64,000 nt of DNA from Snuella lapsa (GTDB lineage Bacteria; Bacteroidota; Bacteroidia; Flavobacteriales; Flavobacteriaceae), in the NCBI RefSeq assembly GCF_039539345.1, contig NZ_BAABCY010000092.1:4086-68085 (forward strand). Reading direction: 5' to 3'. Numbering within the stretch: position 1 is the stretch's first letter; each line of letters starts with the position of its first letter. The notes under the pieces were generated by a model. That model ran no database searches, had not been told where the DNA came from, and was given only the letters and a program-made list of their open reading frames with translations. Positions 7,768 through 16,635 of the stretch are shown here, in pieces. Made by a program: the position numbers and the translations under genes.

Positions 7768-9354
7768 ATGATGCTTAGAACAATAACCATAGTAATAGTT
7801 TGTCTTTGCAGTTGTTTTTGCAAAGCCCAAAATAGTTTTTACACAGGTTTTGATGATATCATAGAAAAATATTACCCTAGTATACCAAGTGGTGATGCTG
7901 TGTATGTTACAGAATTGCAACAACCACAGTTTGCAGAAGGTTTAATAGGAAGAGCATTAGATCTTTCAGAGAAAGCTCCGTTAAGAAAACCCTTGGTAGT
8001 TGATAGCCTATCTACCCCAAATTATGATGAAAGCATTTCTTTGTCGGTTAGAGTTTGGGTAAAAACCTTAGAAAACGCAGCGCAAGGTACAGTGATTATA
8101 GGGAATAAGCCAAAAGAAGATCTTAAATCTGCCGGGTGGATAATTTATACTCAGGAATCAGGAGCATGGGCTGTGAATATTTAGGATGGGGTAAATAGTT
8201 TCTCGTATCGACCCACCGCAGCAAGACAAGCGATAAACGACGGAAAATGGCATCAATTGGCTTTTAGTATAAATAGAGATGAAGGTGAAGTATGGTTTTA
8301 TATGGACGGGAAAAACGTAGCTATTTATAACATACCTAACTTAGGAAGCCTTAATAATATAAATAAAACCGTTATCGGGGGAACGCATGAATATTTTGAA
8401 TACGGTTCCATGGGGCAATGGAAGGCATTTAATGGCTTTTTGGATGAAGTAACAATAGATACTTTTTATGCCAATTTAGGACTAATTGAAGGAGATTACA
8501 ACAGGTTTTTTAAGCTCAATAAAACACATCCAAAAACCAATACAATTTTAAAAACAATGGCTTGGAATATTTGGCACGGTGGAAGAAGATATGGAGAGCA
8601 CGTAGGAGTAAAGAGAGTTATTGAAACTATTAAAGCAACACATGCAGATATAATTGGTTTAATAGAAACCTATGGTTCTGGCGAGATCATTGCAGATTCA
8701 CTAGGTTATCATTTCTACCTTATTAGTTCTAACCTTAGCATTTTAAGCCGTTATCCAATCAAAAGAACCATTAAAGCGTTTAAGCCCTTTAATTTTGGAG
8801 GAGCTGTTTTAGATATTGGAGATGGGAAAGAAATTTTATTTTTGGATACATGGTTGCATTATCTTCCAAATTATTCAGCTAATATCAAAGAAGGTAAAAT
8901 GTCATCTGAAGCCATAATCCATGAGGAACAAAGCACCCGATCGGCAGAAATAAATCAAATACTAAAAGAAATACGCCCTATATTAAATGCTAACAATAAA
9001 AAACCTGTAATAATGCTTGGAGATTTTAATGTTGGGTCGCATTTGGATTGGACAGATGATACTAGAAAAATCCATTATGGATATAGTATAAAATGGCCCG
9101 TAAGTACAGCTATGGAAAAGGCTGGGTTTATTGATAGTTATAGAGCACTTCATGTAGACCCATTACTAGATGCAGGTTTAACCTGGACCCCTAGAGCGGC
9201 AACCTCTTCAAAGAAATATGGATTAAGAGATAGAATAGACTATATTTATTATCAAGGACCGTTAAAGCCAATAGAGTCTAAGGTGATTGACTATCATCCT
9301 GTAATGTTTCCTTCCGATCACGCAGCTGTTTTTACGGTTTTTAAATTAGAATAA
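7768..9354 (+). pseudogene. LamG-EEP phosphoesterase interrupted by in-frame TAG
   Basis: A 529-codon frame with one internal stop, TAG at 8182-8184 (codon 139). The sequence continues in the same frame across it: ...GAWAVNI then DGVNSFSYRPTAARQAINDG, followed by KWHQLAFSIN, the usual LamG/concanavalin-type strand. There is therefore no frameshift, only a nonsense codon. Residues 1-20 are a signal peptide, about 35-240 a LamG domain, and about 260-528 an endonuclease/exonuclease/phosphatase domain (MAWNIWHGG, IGLIETYG, MLGDFNVGSHLDW, DRIDYIYY, PSDHAAVF). The intact protein would be a secreted phosphodiesterase with a glycan-binding module. As it stands it is broken, unless the codon is suppressed or is a sequencing error; an internal ATG at 8257 could express the catalytic part without export. 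Confidence 0.85.
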
Positions 9355-9374
9355 ATTTAAACAATACAATTATA

Positions 9375-10382
9375 ATGAAACGTCGTAAGTTCATTAACCA
9401 ATTAGGAGTAGGAGTGGTTGCATCAGTAATGCCATCAACATTGCTGTCTTTTACACCTGCGACCAGGGGCTTGTCAAAAAAAATAACCTTTGGTATTGTA
9501 ACCGATGTGCATAAGGATTTAATGCCAGATGCCGACCAACGTCTTGAAGCTTTCGTGAATAAGGCTACGAAAAAGAATGTAGATTTCATCATTCAAATGG
9601 GCGATTTTTGTTTTGGAGATAACAAGAACAAGGATTTTATGAAGGTATGGGAAGCATTTAATGGACCAAAATATCATATTTTGGGGAATCACGACATGGA
9701 TAAGAACTCTAAAGAAGAAGTAATGGAGTTCTGGGGTATGCATAAAAATTACTATTCTTTTGATTTGGGAGGCTACCATTTTGTAGTGTTAGATGCTAAT
9801 TTTTTATATCAAGATGGGAAGTTTATAGATTATAAGCATGCTAATTTTTATGTGAATAGTAATCTTAGAGCTTATATAAACGATCAGCAAATAGAATGGT
9901 TTAAATCAGATTTAGAGAGCACCCAATTACCTACTATTGTGTTTTCGCATCAAAGTTTGTGGCACGATGTGGGCAACAGGCAGGTTTTACAGCATATCAT
10001 GGAAAAAAACAAACAAAAAGTTATTTGCGCGTTAAATGGTCACGACCATACAGATTTTCATTTTCACAAAAATAGTATAGATTACATAGGAATAAATAGT
10101 ATGTCTTACAAATGGGTATCAGGTAAATTTGAAAGCACAGAAAGGTTCCCAAAAGAACTGTATAAGGAGTATGGAAACCTGCATCACATTGCAGGCTATC
10201 AAGACCCGTTGTACGCTTTTGTGACTCTAAAGCCAAATGGAATTATGAAAGTTGATGGCGTTAAAAGTAACTGGATGTCTCCGTCACCTTACGATATGGG
10301 AATGGTTAGTGACAACCAGGATGTTCCTTTTTCAGCTGAAATATCCGATTATAAGATCAAGTTTAAAACAGATAGAATTTAA
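9375..10382 (+). CDS. calcineurin-like metallophosphoesterase, exported
   Basis: A 335-residue paralogue of the phosphoesterase at 6657. The start MKRRKFINQLGVGVVAS is a Tat-like signal (RRKF) with a hydrophobic run to about residue 26. Metal-binding motifs are DVH (44-46), MGDF (near 76), GNHD (near 105), FSHQSLWHD (near 195) and NGHDHTDFH (near 222). It starts 20 bases after the broken LamG-EEP gene and is on the same strand, so the three phosphoesterase genes probably formed one operon. It probably works in the periplasm on a phosphorylated sugar, inositol or lipid headgroup released by the EEP enzyme; that substrate idea is inference. Confidence 0.85.
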   Translation: MKRRKFINQLGVGVVASVMPSTLLSFTPATRGLSKKITFGIVTDVHKDLMPDADQRLEAFVNKATKKNVDFIIQMGDFCFGDNKNKDFMKVWEAFNGPKYHILGNHDMDKNSKEEVMEFWGMHKNYYSFDLGGYHFVVLDANFLYQDGKFIDYKHANFYVNSNLRAYINDQQIEWFKSDLESTQLPTIVFSHQSLWHDVGNRQVLQHIMEKNKQKVICALNGHDHTDFHFHKNSIDYIGINSMSYKWVSGKFESTERFPKELYKEYGNLHHIAGYQDPLYAFVTLKPNGIMKVDGVKSNWMSPSPYDMGMVSDNQDVPFSAEISDYKIKFKTDRI

Positions 10383-10445
10383 TCAAAAAGAATTCCTCAA
10401 GACTTCGCCTTGGGTATAATTCATCCAAAAATTCTTTGTTTTCTG
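10383..10445. repeat. REP/MITE-like palindromic repeat, copy 1
   Basis: A short element that begins TCAAAAAGAATTCCTC and ends AAAATTCTTTGTTT, so its ends are inverted (AAAGAATT / AATTCTTT). Between them lies a hairpin CTCAAG-ACTTCGC-CTTGGG. Related copies occur at 30052-30097 (inverted) and 37660-37860, and a single end at about 12079-12101. All lie between genes. Confidence 0.55.
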
Positions 10446-10526
10446 TAACTATTTAGTTTTACATACCTTTAAATGAATTTGATGAAATGAAATATTGATA
10501 TCAAGCAAAAAATAAAAATAATTCGT

Positions 10527-12047
10527 ATGACTTCCTTATCACTGCCTTTCTCCACAATTTTATTATGTATATCCCTGTTCTTCGGTAGTTGTTCGAATAA
10601 AACCCATTTGCCAAATATCATTTTGGTAATGACGGACGATCAAGGATATGCCGACATATCTGTGCATGGTAGTCCAGATGTTTTAACGCCCAATATGGAT
10701 AAGTTAAAATCACAAAGCATTAGTTTAGAGGATTTTCATGTTAGCCCAACATGCGCACCAACACGGTCTGCGATAATGACAGGGAGACATCCTTTTAAAA
10801 ATGGTATTACCCATACCATATTGGAAAGGGAACGTATGGCCTTAGACATAACGACATTGCCAGAAGTGTTTAAGCGAAAGCAATATGCAACAGGGATATT
10901 TGGTAAATGGCATTTGGGCGACGAAACCAAATACCAACCAGAAAACCGTGGTTTTGATGAGGTATTTATTCATGGAGGTGGAGGTATAGGTCAGGCTTAT
11001 CCGGGTTCTTGCGCCGATGTTCCTGATAATAAATATTTTAACCCTACCATTAAACATAATGGAACCTTTATTGAGACTACCGGATTCTGCACCGATGTTT
11101 TTTTTGCACAAGCCTTGTCATGGATAGGTCAAAAATCGAAGGAAAATAAACCTTTCTTTGCTTACATACCAACCAATGCACCCCATGGTCCCTTTATTGC
11201 TCCCGAAAAGTATAAGGAGAAATTTGTTAATCAGGGATATCCTTTAAATGCTCAAGGTTTTTACGGTATGATAGAGAACGTAGATGACAATTTAGGCGTT
11301 TTAATGAAAAAGTTAGAGGATTGGGGAATCGCTGACAATACGATTTTGATATTTATGTCCGATAATGGAAAAACTTGGGGGGGACAAAATACGGTGCATG
11401 GCAAAACATACAATGCAGGTATGAAAGGTTTTAAAGGCAGTGTATATGAAGGCGGTACCAGAGTTCCTTTTTTTATTAGATGGCCCAATAAATTTAAAGC
11501 AGGTAAAAAGGTAGATGTTTTATTAAATCACTACGACATATTGCCTACTCTGGCAGATCTATTGGATATTGATATTTCTGATTTAAGTGATTTAGATGGG
11601 CAAAGTTTTCTTTCGTATCTAAATAGTGATACATATAAGGGGCAAGACAGATACAGATTTGTACACCTCGGAAGATGGCCACTTAATCCAAAAAATGTTA
11701 ATAATCAGAAAATTGATGATCGATGGGTAGGAACTGAAGAAAGTTCCAACCCTAATAACTCTAAATACAAAAACTGTTCAGTTAGAAATGAGCAGTATAG
11801 GTTAGCTAACAATAACGAGCTCTATGATTTAATCAATGACCCAGGAGAAACAACCAATATTGCCGAAGAATATCCGTTGATTGTGGAACAAATGAGAAAA
11901 GAATATGATAAATGGTGGAATTCTATAGAACCATTTTTGGTTAATGAAAAGGTGTCGTTAGCTGACGAAAAACCGTTTTGGGTTAACTATAATAAACAAA
12001 AAGAAACCTCGGGTGTTGCACATTGGATGTACCCTAGCTTAGATTGA
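10527..12047 (+). CDS. arylsulfatase-type sulfatase lipoprotein
   Basis: A 506-residue type I sulfatase. A lipoprotein signal ends at Cys22 (lipobox FFGSC), placing it on the cell surface or in the periplasm. The metal site begins with MTDDQGYAD (near 35-43). The formylglycine signature is C-A-P-T-R-S-A-I-M-T-G-R near residue 75, the cysteine (C-x-P-x-R) being the residue converted to formylglycine. GKWHLGDE, TNAPHGPF, MSDNGKTWGG and a C-terminal subdomain follow as in the family. It would remove sulfate esters from a glycan or glycolipid. The maturation enzyme is not in this window. It follows the phosphoesterase genes and precedes the convergent araC gene. Confidence 0.9.
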   Translation: MTSLSLPFSTILLCISLFFGSCSNKTHLPNIILVMTDDQGYADISVHGSPDVLTPNMDKLKSQSISLEDFHVSPTCAPTRSAIMTGRHPFKNGITHTILERERMALDITTLPEVFKRKQYATGIFGKWHLGDETKYQPENRGFDEVFIHGGGGIGQAYPGSCADVPDNKYFNPTIKHNGTFIETTGFCTDVFFAQALSWIGQKSKENKPFFAYIPTNAPHGPFIAPEKYKEKFVNQGYPLNAQGFYGMIENVDDNLGVLMKKLEDWGIADNTILIFMSDNGKTWGGQNTVHGKTYNAGMKGFKGSVYEGGTRVPFFIRWPNKFKAGKKVDVLLNHYDILPTLADLLDIDISDLSDLDGQSFLSYLNSDTYKGQDRYRFVHLGRWPLNPKNVNNQKIDDRWVGTEESSNPNNSKYKNCSVRNEQYRLANNNELYDLINDPGETTNIAEEYPLIVEQMRKEYDKWWNSIEPFLVNEKVSLADEKPFWVNYNKQKETSGVAHWMYPSLD

Positions 12048-12107
12048 GGCTACAAAGGAATCCTATAATTAATTCAAATCAAGAAATTCTTTATTACTAA
12101 ACTACTT

Positions 12108-12977
12108 TTAAGAAAGCGTATATTGTGTAGGGGTTATACCAGTATATCTTTTAAAAACCGTTGCAAAGTACGATGACGAACTAAAAGCTAAATTATAGGC
12201 CACATCCTGTACACTATTCGTTTTAATGCACAATTGTTCCTTGGATTTTTCAATTTTTTGCCTCAAAATATAATCTGTTGGAGAATAGCCCATTTCATTT
12301 TTAAACTTGTACTTAAAATGGGATAAAGACAAGTTGCTCAGTTGGGCTAACTGTTCTAAGGGAAGCGGTTCATTAAGGTTGTTTTTAATAAAAGTACATA
12401 TCTCAACTATTTCCTTGCTTATAATTTGATTGGAATGTTTATTACCAAATTCCAGAACGTTCAATAGGAAGTGCAACAATAAATTGGTTATTTTAATCTT
12501 GTCCAATCCGCTTATAGGATGCTTGCAAATTCGGTAAATAGTATTAAGATCATGCTTTAGCCTATCAGAACCTTTGAATTTTCTATTCGATTTTAGGCTC
12601 ATGAAACTCTCTATGAACAATTTCGTGTCCTTTTTTGTTAAATTTAAAAGGCGTCTATTTTTATCGGGTACTTCCATGATAAGCCAAAATAAACGTCCGC
12701 GTTCCTCAGGAAAACTTTTTGTGCCATGTTCCTCTCCCGGAAAAGTTAACAAAAGATCCCCGCCGTTAATTCTGTAATCCTCTCCTTGAATATGATAATA
12801 CTGTGTACCCTTTTCAAGAAAACATATTTCTATCATATTTTCATGAACATGCATTTCCAGGCTTTTGTTCATTTGCCTATAGTTATAGGATCCCAAAACC
12901 TTTATGCATTCAAATCCTAAACCTTCCAAATCAATTATTTGGCGTTCTTCCGTAGAGACTTTATCAAGTTCTTGCAT
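12108..12977 (-). CDS. AraC-family transcriptional regulator
   Basis: A 289-residue regulator. The N-terminal half (about 15-120) is a cupin-type sensory domain (MHVHENMIEICFLEKGTQYY, GGDLLLTFPGEEHG). The C-terminal 100 residues carry two helix-turn-helix units (LEQLAQLSNLSLSHFKYKFK and VQDVAYNLAFSSSSYFATVF), ending in the usual FKRYTGITPTQYTLS. AraC proteins with this layout activate sugar-catabolism genes on binding a small ligand. It is transcribed divergently from the catabolic cassette starting at 13111, with 133 bases between, and is the most likely regulator of that cassette. Confidence 0.88.
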   Translation of the reverse strand: MQELDKVSTEERQIIDLEGLGFECIKVLGSYNYRQMNKSLEMHVHENMIEICFLEKGTQYYHIQGEDYRINGGDLLLTFPGEEHGTKSFPEERGRLFWLIMEVPDKNRRLLNLTKKDTKLFIESFMSLKSNRKFKGSDRLKHDLNTIYRICKHPISGLDKIKITNLLLHFLLNVLEFGNKHSNQIISKEIVEICTFIKNNLNEPLPLEQLAQLSNLSLSHFKYKFKNEMGYSPTDYILRQKIEKSKEQLCIKTNSVQDVAYNLAFSSSSYFATVFKRYTGITPTQYTLS

Positions 12978-13110
12978 CTTTGAAATAGTATTATCGTACT
13001 AAAATTAATAATATTTTTTAAACTTTTAATTTTCTTTGATTATCCAGAATTTAAAACAAGGAAGGGTGGTCGATATTAGAGACTACTAAATTTTAAAAGA
13101 AGATACTATT

Positions 13111-13812
13111 ATGAACAAGCATATAACCTGGAAAAATGACCAAGAACTTTTCAAAATTGCTAAAGAGGAATTGTTCGTTGCACTAGTGGGGGACATATTG
13201 GATAAAATGGGGTATTTGCACCAATTTCTTTCGCCAAACATAAAACCACTGCGAAAAGATATGGTTACCATAGGAAGGGCTATGACAGTATTGGAAGCCG
13301 ATACTTTTGAAGAATCTTCACAGCAAACAAACAACCCCCTAATGAAGAAACCCTTTGGGATTATGTTTGAAGCCTTGGACAGTTTACAAGAGAATGAAGT
13401 TTATATATGTTCAGGAGCATCGCCCAGATATGCCTTATGGGGCGGTTTAATGAGTACAAGAGCTTTAAAACTAAAGGCTTCGGGAGCTATTGTTGATGGG
13501 TATTCAAGGGATACCAACGAGATAGAAAAGCTAAACTTTCCAACATTTTCATTGGGAACCTATGCCCAGGACCAAGGACCAAGAGGAAAAGTTATCGATT
13601 ATAGAGTGCCTATTGAATTCAATGGCGTTCGCATAAACCCCGGAGATATTGTTTATGGAGATAGAGATGGGGTCTTAATCGTGCCCAAAGAAGTGGAAAA
13701 AGAAGCATTTAAAGGAGCTATTGAAAAAGCAAGAGGAGAAAAACTGGTGCAAAAGGCTTTGGAAGAAGGTATGAGCACTGTGGAAGCCTTTGAGAAATTC
13801 GGAATCATGTAA
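13111..13812 (+). CDS. RraA-family aldolase/decarboxylase-like protein
   Basis: A 233-residue protein of the RraA / 4-hydroxy-4-methyl-2-oxoglutarate aldolase family. The family core is visible near residues 110-145: LWGGLMSTRALKLKASGAIV, then DGYSRDTNEIEKLNFPTFSLG. In the aldolases, the D-G-x-x-R-D segment binds the metal-pyruvyl part of the substrate. GDIVYGDRDGVLIVPKE (about 182-200) is the second hallmark. Related enzymes split or decarboxylate 2-oxo acids. As first gene of a five-gene cassette with a dehydrogenase and a dehydratase, it could cleave a 2-keto-3-deoxy sugar acid to pyruvate and an aldehyde; that reaction is inferred from context. Confidence 0.82.
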   Translation: MNKHITWKNDQELFKIAKEELFVALVGDILDKMGYLHQFLSPNIKPLRKDMVTIGRAMTVLEADTFEESSQQTNNPLMKKPFGIMFEALDSLQENEVYICSGASPRYALWGGLMSTRALKLKASGAIVDGYSRDTNEIEKLNFPTFSLGTYAQDQGPRGKVIDYRVPIEFNGVRINPGDIVYGDRDGVLIVPKEVEKEAFKGAIEKARGEKLVQKALEEGMSTVEAFEKFGIM

Positions 13813-13819
13813 CTAATCA

Positions 13820-14611
13820 ATGATGAATCTATCCAATAAAAATATTTTAGTTACTGGAGCTGCAGGCTTTGGAGTTGGTCATGGAGTAGTAGTTGCATTA
13901 TCAAAAATGGGTGCCCGGGTTATTGTAAACGACCTAACTTTGGAAGAAGCCCAAGCTGTCGCTGATACTTTGCCCAATGCTATTGCAGTAGCAGCCGATA
14001 TAACCAATGAAAATCAGGTAGATGCTATGTTCACTACCTTGGCGGAACAAGTCGGCGTTATACACGGCTTAGTCAATAATGCAGGTATCGGACTAAGCAA
14101 AGAAGCACATAATGTTACCGACGAGGAATTTGACAATCTATACAATATAGATGTAAGAGCTGTATGGAAACTATCTAAATTATTTGCTAATCAACTTATC
14201 GAAAATAATACTGAAGGCAGTATCATCAATATTTCTTCCGTACATGCTTCAGCAACCATTGCTAAGTACGCCGTTTATGCCAGTGCAAAAAGCGCAGTGG
14301 AAGGGTTAACCAGGGGCATGGCGGTAGAATTGGGAAAACACAACATTAGGGTAAATGCTGTAGCGCCCGGTTACGTACATGCAGAACAGAATTTGGAACT
14401 GATTAAAACATTTGCCGACGATCCTGAACTTTGGGTAGAACAGCACACCAAAGACTATCAAAGTTTGCCGTTTGAAATACTGGCCGAAGATTGTGGCAAT
14501 GTGGTAGGCTTTTTAGCTTCAGAATACAGCAGGGCAGTTACCGGTCAGGTGATTTATGTAGACAATGGAACCACCGCTATGCTGTATAACAATTCATTTA
14601 TAGAAAAATAG
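13820..14611 (+). CDS. short-chain dehydrogenase/reductase
   Basis: A 263-residue classical SDR. It has the cofactor motif TGAAGFGVGHGV (near 12-23), NNAGIG (near 87-92), the catalytic serine in INISSVHAS (near 137-145), and the Y-x-x-x-K pair in YAVYASAKSA (near 152-161). The C-terminal VTGQVIYVDNG is usual. The glycine-rich loop has one extra residue and reads G-F-G-V-G-H-G, not the common G-x-G-I-G. It starts eight bases after the RraA-like gene. It would oxidise a hydroxyl or hemiacetal of a sugar or sugar acid with NAD(P). Which sugar is unknown. Confidence 0.88.
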   Translation: MMNLSNKNILVTGAAGFGVGHGVVVALSKMGARVIVNDLTLEEAQAVADTLPNAIAVAADITNENQVDAMFTTLAEQVGVIHGLVNNAGIGLSKEAHNVTDEEFDNLYNIDVRAVWKLSKLFANQLIENNTEGSIINISSVHASATIAKYAVYASAKSAVEGLTRGMAVELGKHNIRVNAVAPGYVHAEQNLELIKTFADDPELWVEQHTKDYQSLPFEILAEDCGNVVGFLASEYSRAVTGQVIYVDNGTTAMLYNNSFIEK

Positions 14612-14614
14612 CAC

Positions 14615-15748
14615 ATGATAATTAGTAAAATAACGTGTTTTGAAGTCATAGTTCCAGCCCACCCAGGAGCTATTGAAAGTAAGGGTTTCAATAAAGGATT
14701 GCATAAATTGCCCTTGGGAGCCAAAGCAGGGTGGAGTGTGCAATTTGATGAAGTCCCCAAGCTACTGGTACAATTAGAATTAAAGAATGGTATCATTGGA
14801 TGGGGAGAACTGTACAGAAGCCACAATTGGGGAACAGTAGATGCCATATGCGAATTATTGCTTGGACAGGATATTGAAAAACTAACATTACAAAAATTAC
14901 CTTTTGCCTTTTCCAGGGAATACGACGGTTTTGAGTGCGCTATTTGGGATGCTTATGCAAAACTAAAAGGCATGCGCGTAGTAGACTTATTAGGTGGGCC
15001 TGTAAAAGACAAGGTGAAAGTAGGCGCATGGTCCAGTCATCGCAGTCAAGAAGATATCGCAGATCTGGCTTTAAAATTTCAAAATATGGGCTATACGTGT
15101 ATGAAATTTAAAAGCGATTTAGAAGACGATGTTGTAGGATGGTGTAGAACAATTGCTGAAACCGCACCGGAAATGCAGGTTATTTTAGACCCCAACGAGC
15201 GTTGGTTACATGCTTTTGAGGCAAAAAAGCGCATTGATGGTTTACAGGAAATTGGAAACGTTTTATGTTTGGAAGACCCGCTTCCACGTTGGCAATTAAA
15301 CGAGTACCGCCAATTAAGAAACTACGCATCCGTGCCCATAGTACTTCATGTATCGTTGCCTTATATCATTCATGGACAAAGGATAAAAGATAGTATTCAG
15401 GCGATTCAGCTAGGTGCGGTGGATGGCTTTAATTTTAATTGCGGATTAGCAGATTTTCAGAGACTAGACCATATAGCGTCGGCTGCAGAATTAAACTGCT
15501 GGCACGGTTCCGAAATAGACCTTGGTATTTTAGAGGCCATGTACATACATTCTGCAGCAGCTGCGGCTTCCTGCAATTGGCCAAGCGATATTTTTGGACG
15601 ATTAATACGTGAGCACGACCTATTAAAATCACCGCTAAAAATTGAGGCGCCCTATGCCCATTTACCAGAAGGATTGGGCTTAGGTATTGAGGTAGATATG
15701 GACGCTGTTAAACATTACCAAACAAAACAAAAAGCATATACATTATGA
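14615..15748 (+). CDS. enolase-superfamily dehydratase/racemase
   Basis: A 377-residue protein of the mandelate racemase/muconate-lactonizing group. The N-terminal capping domain (1-125) is followed by the barrel. Visible active-site parts are the K-x-K pair in CMKFKSD (near 166-172), the first metal ligand in VILDPNERW (near 190-198), the second in CLEDPLPRWQ (near 219), and a histidine in NCWHGSEIDLGI (near 294). The region where the third metal ligand usually sits reads IVLHVSLPY, which is unusual. These enzymes remove a proton alpha to a carboxylate, often dehydrating sugar acids. The gene overlaps the next by four bases. A sugar-acid dehydratase is the best guess. Confidence 0.8.
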   Translation: MIISKITCFEVIVPAHPGAIESKGFNKGLHKLPLGAKAGWSVQFDEVPKLLVQLELKNGIIGWGELYRSHNWGTVDAICELLLGQDIEKLTLQKLPFAFSREYDGFECAIWDAYAKLKGMRVVDLLGGPVKDKVKVGAWSSHRSQEDIADLALKFQNMGYTCMKFKSDLEDDVVGWCRTIAETAPEMQVILDPNERWLHAFEAKKRIDGLQEIGNVLCLEDPLPRWQLNEYRQLRNYASVPIVLHVSLPYIIHGQRIKDSIQAIQLGAVDGFNFNCGLADFQRLDHIASAAELNCWHGSEIDLGILEAMYIHSAAAAASCNWPSDIFGRLIREHDLLKSPLKIEAPYAHLPEGLGLGIEVDMDAVKHYQTKQKAYTL

Positions 15749-16620
15749 ACAACCCATTTACTGGTATAGATAAAAACAAAGAAGATATTTGGAACATGGT
15801 GGTCAAAAGAGACATCGAGGCTTTTGTAAACCAGGATTGGCAAATGGTAGAAAATGATTTTCATGAAGAAGGCTTTATGGGAATCGATGGAGGCAAATCC
15901 CAAAGTATTGACCAATGGAAATTGAGCTTTCCAAATTTGGAAAGCTATAAAACCTCCTGGTTACAACAGGCTAAGGAGTTTCATGAAACCGCATGGGGCG
16001 AAGATGTAACCGAAGCATTGCACAGGGTAACCATATTACAAGACATAGAAATTATAGATGATGCCGCATTGTTGCACAAGAAGTTTGTTGGCGATATAAA
16101 GAAAGCAGACGGAAGTTACGTAGAAACAAATTGGCAAACACTCTATAGATGTAGAAAAATAGACGGAGAATGGAAGATGGTCGGATTTACGGGCTATTTA
16201 CCATTTTTTAGTGTCAATTCTACCCCAGAATTACAAGCAGCTAAACAAATGCCGGCCCATGCAGGCCAACATGTTACCGCGGGTCCTTATTCCCCGGTTT
16301 TGGAAGTGAATCCAGGTAAACTAGTAGTTATTTCCGGACAAGCAGCCATAGATAAACTAGGAAACGTTATAGGGAATACCATAGAGGAGCAAACGGTCTA
16401 TATGATGGACAATTGTAGTATGCAATTAGCCTCGGCAGGATGTACCCTAAATGATGTATTTAAAGTCAATGTTTTTATAAAAGATCTGGCCGATTGGCCA
16501 AGATTCAACGCCGTTTATAAAAATTACTTTAAAGACCCTAAACCCGTACGTACAGCAGTGCAAACAGGATTGTTAATGAACCTGGTTGTTGAAATTGAAA
16601 TGTGGGCAGCTAAAAAATAA
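15745..16620 (+). CDS. NTF2/SnoaL-like domain fused to RidA
   Basis: A 291-residue two-domain protein. Residues about 10-155 look like an NTF2/SnoaL-type cone (DIEAFVNQDWQMVENDFHEE, ETNWQTLYRCRKIDGEWKM). Residues about 165-291 are a full RidA/YjgF domain: AGPYSPVLEV, KLVVISGQAAID, ALAGCTLNDVFK-type segment, KPVRTAVQTGLL and VVEIEMWA. The conserved arginine that binds the carboxylate in RidA is present (P-V-R-T). RidA proteins hydrolyse reactive 2-enamines/imines to 2-oxo acids. The gene overlaps the dehydratase gene by four bases, suggesting the dehydratase product is an enamine or that the fused domain acts on an unstable intermediate. The fusion is uncommon in my knowledge. Confidence 0.8.
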   Translation: MNNPFTGIDKNKEDIWNMVVKRDIEAFVNQDWQMVENDFHEEGFMGIDGGKSQSIDQWKLSFPNLESYKTSWLQQAKEFHETAWGEDVTEALHRVTILQDIEIIDDAALLHKKFVGDIKKADGSYVETNWQTLYRCRKIDGEWKMVGFTGYLPFFSVNSTPELQAAKQMPAHAGQHVTAGPYSPVLEVNPGKLVVISGQAAIDKLGNVIGNTIEEQTVYMMDNCSMQLASAGCTLNDVFKVNVFIKDLADWPRFNAVYKNYFKDPKPVRTAVQTGLLMNLVVEIEMWAAKK

Positions 16621-16635
16621 CAAAACAAGAGCATT

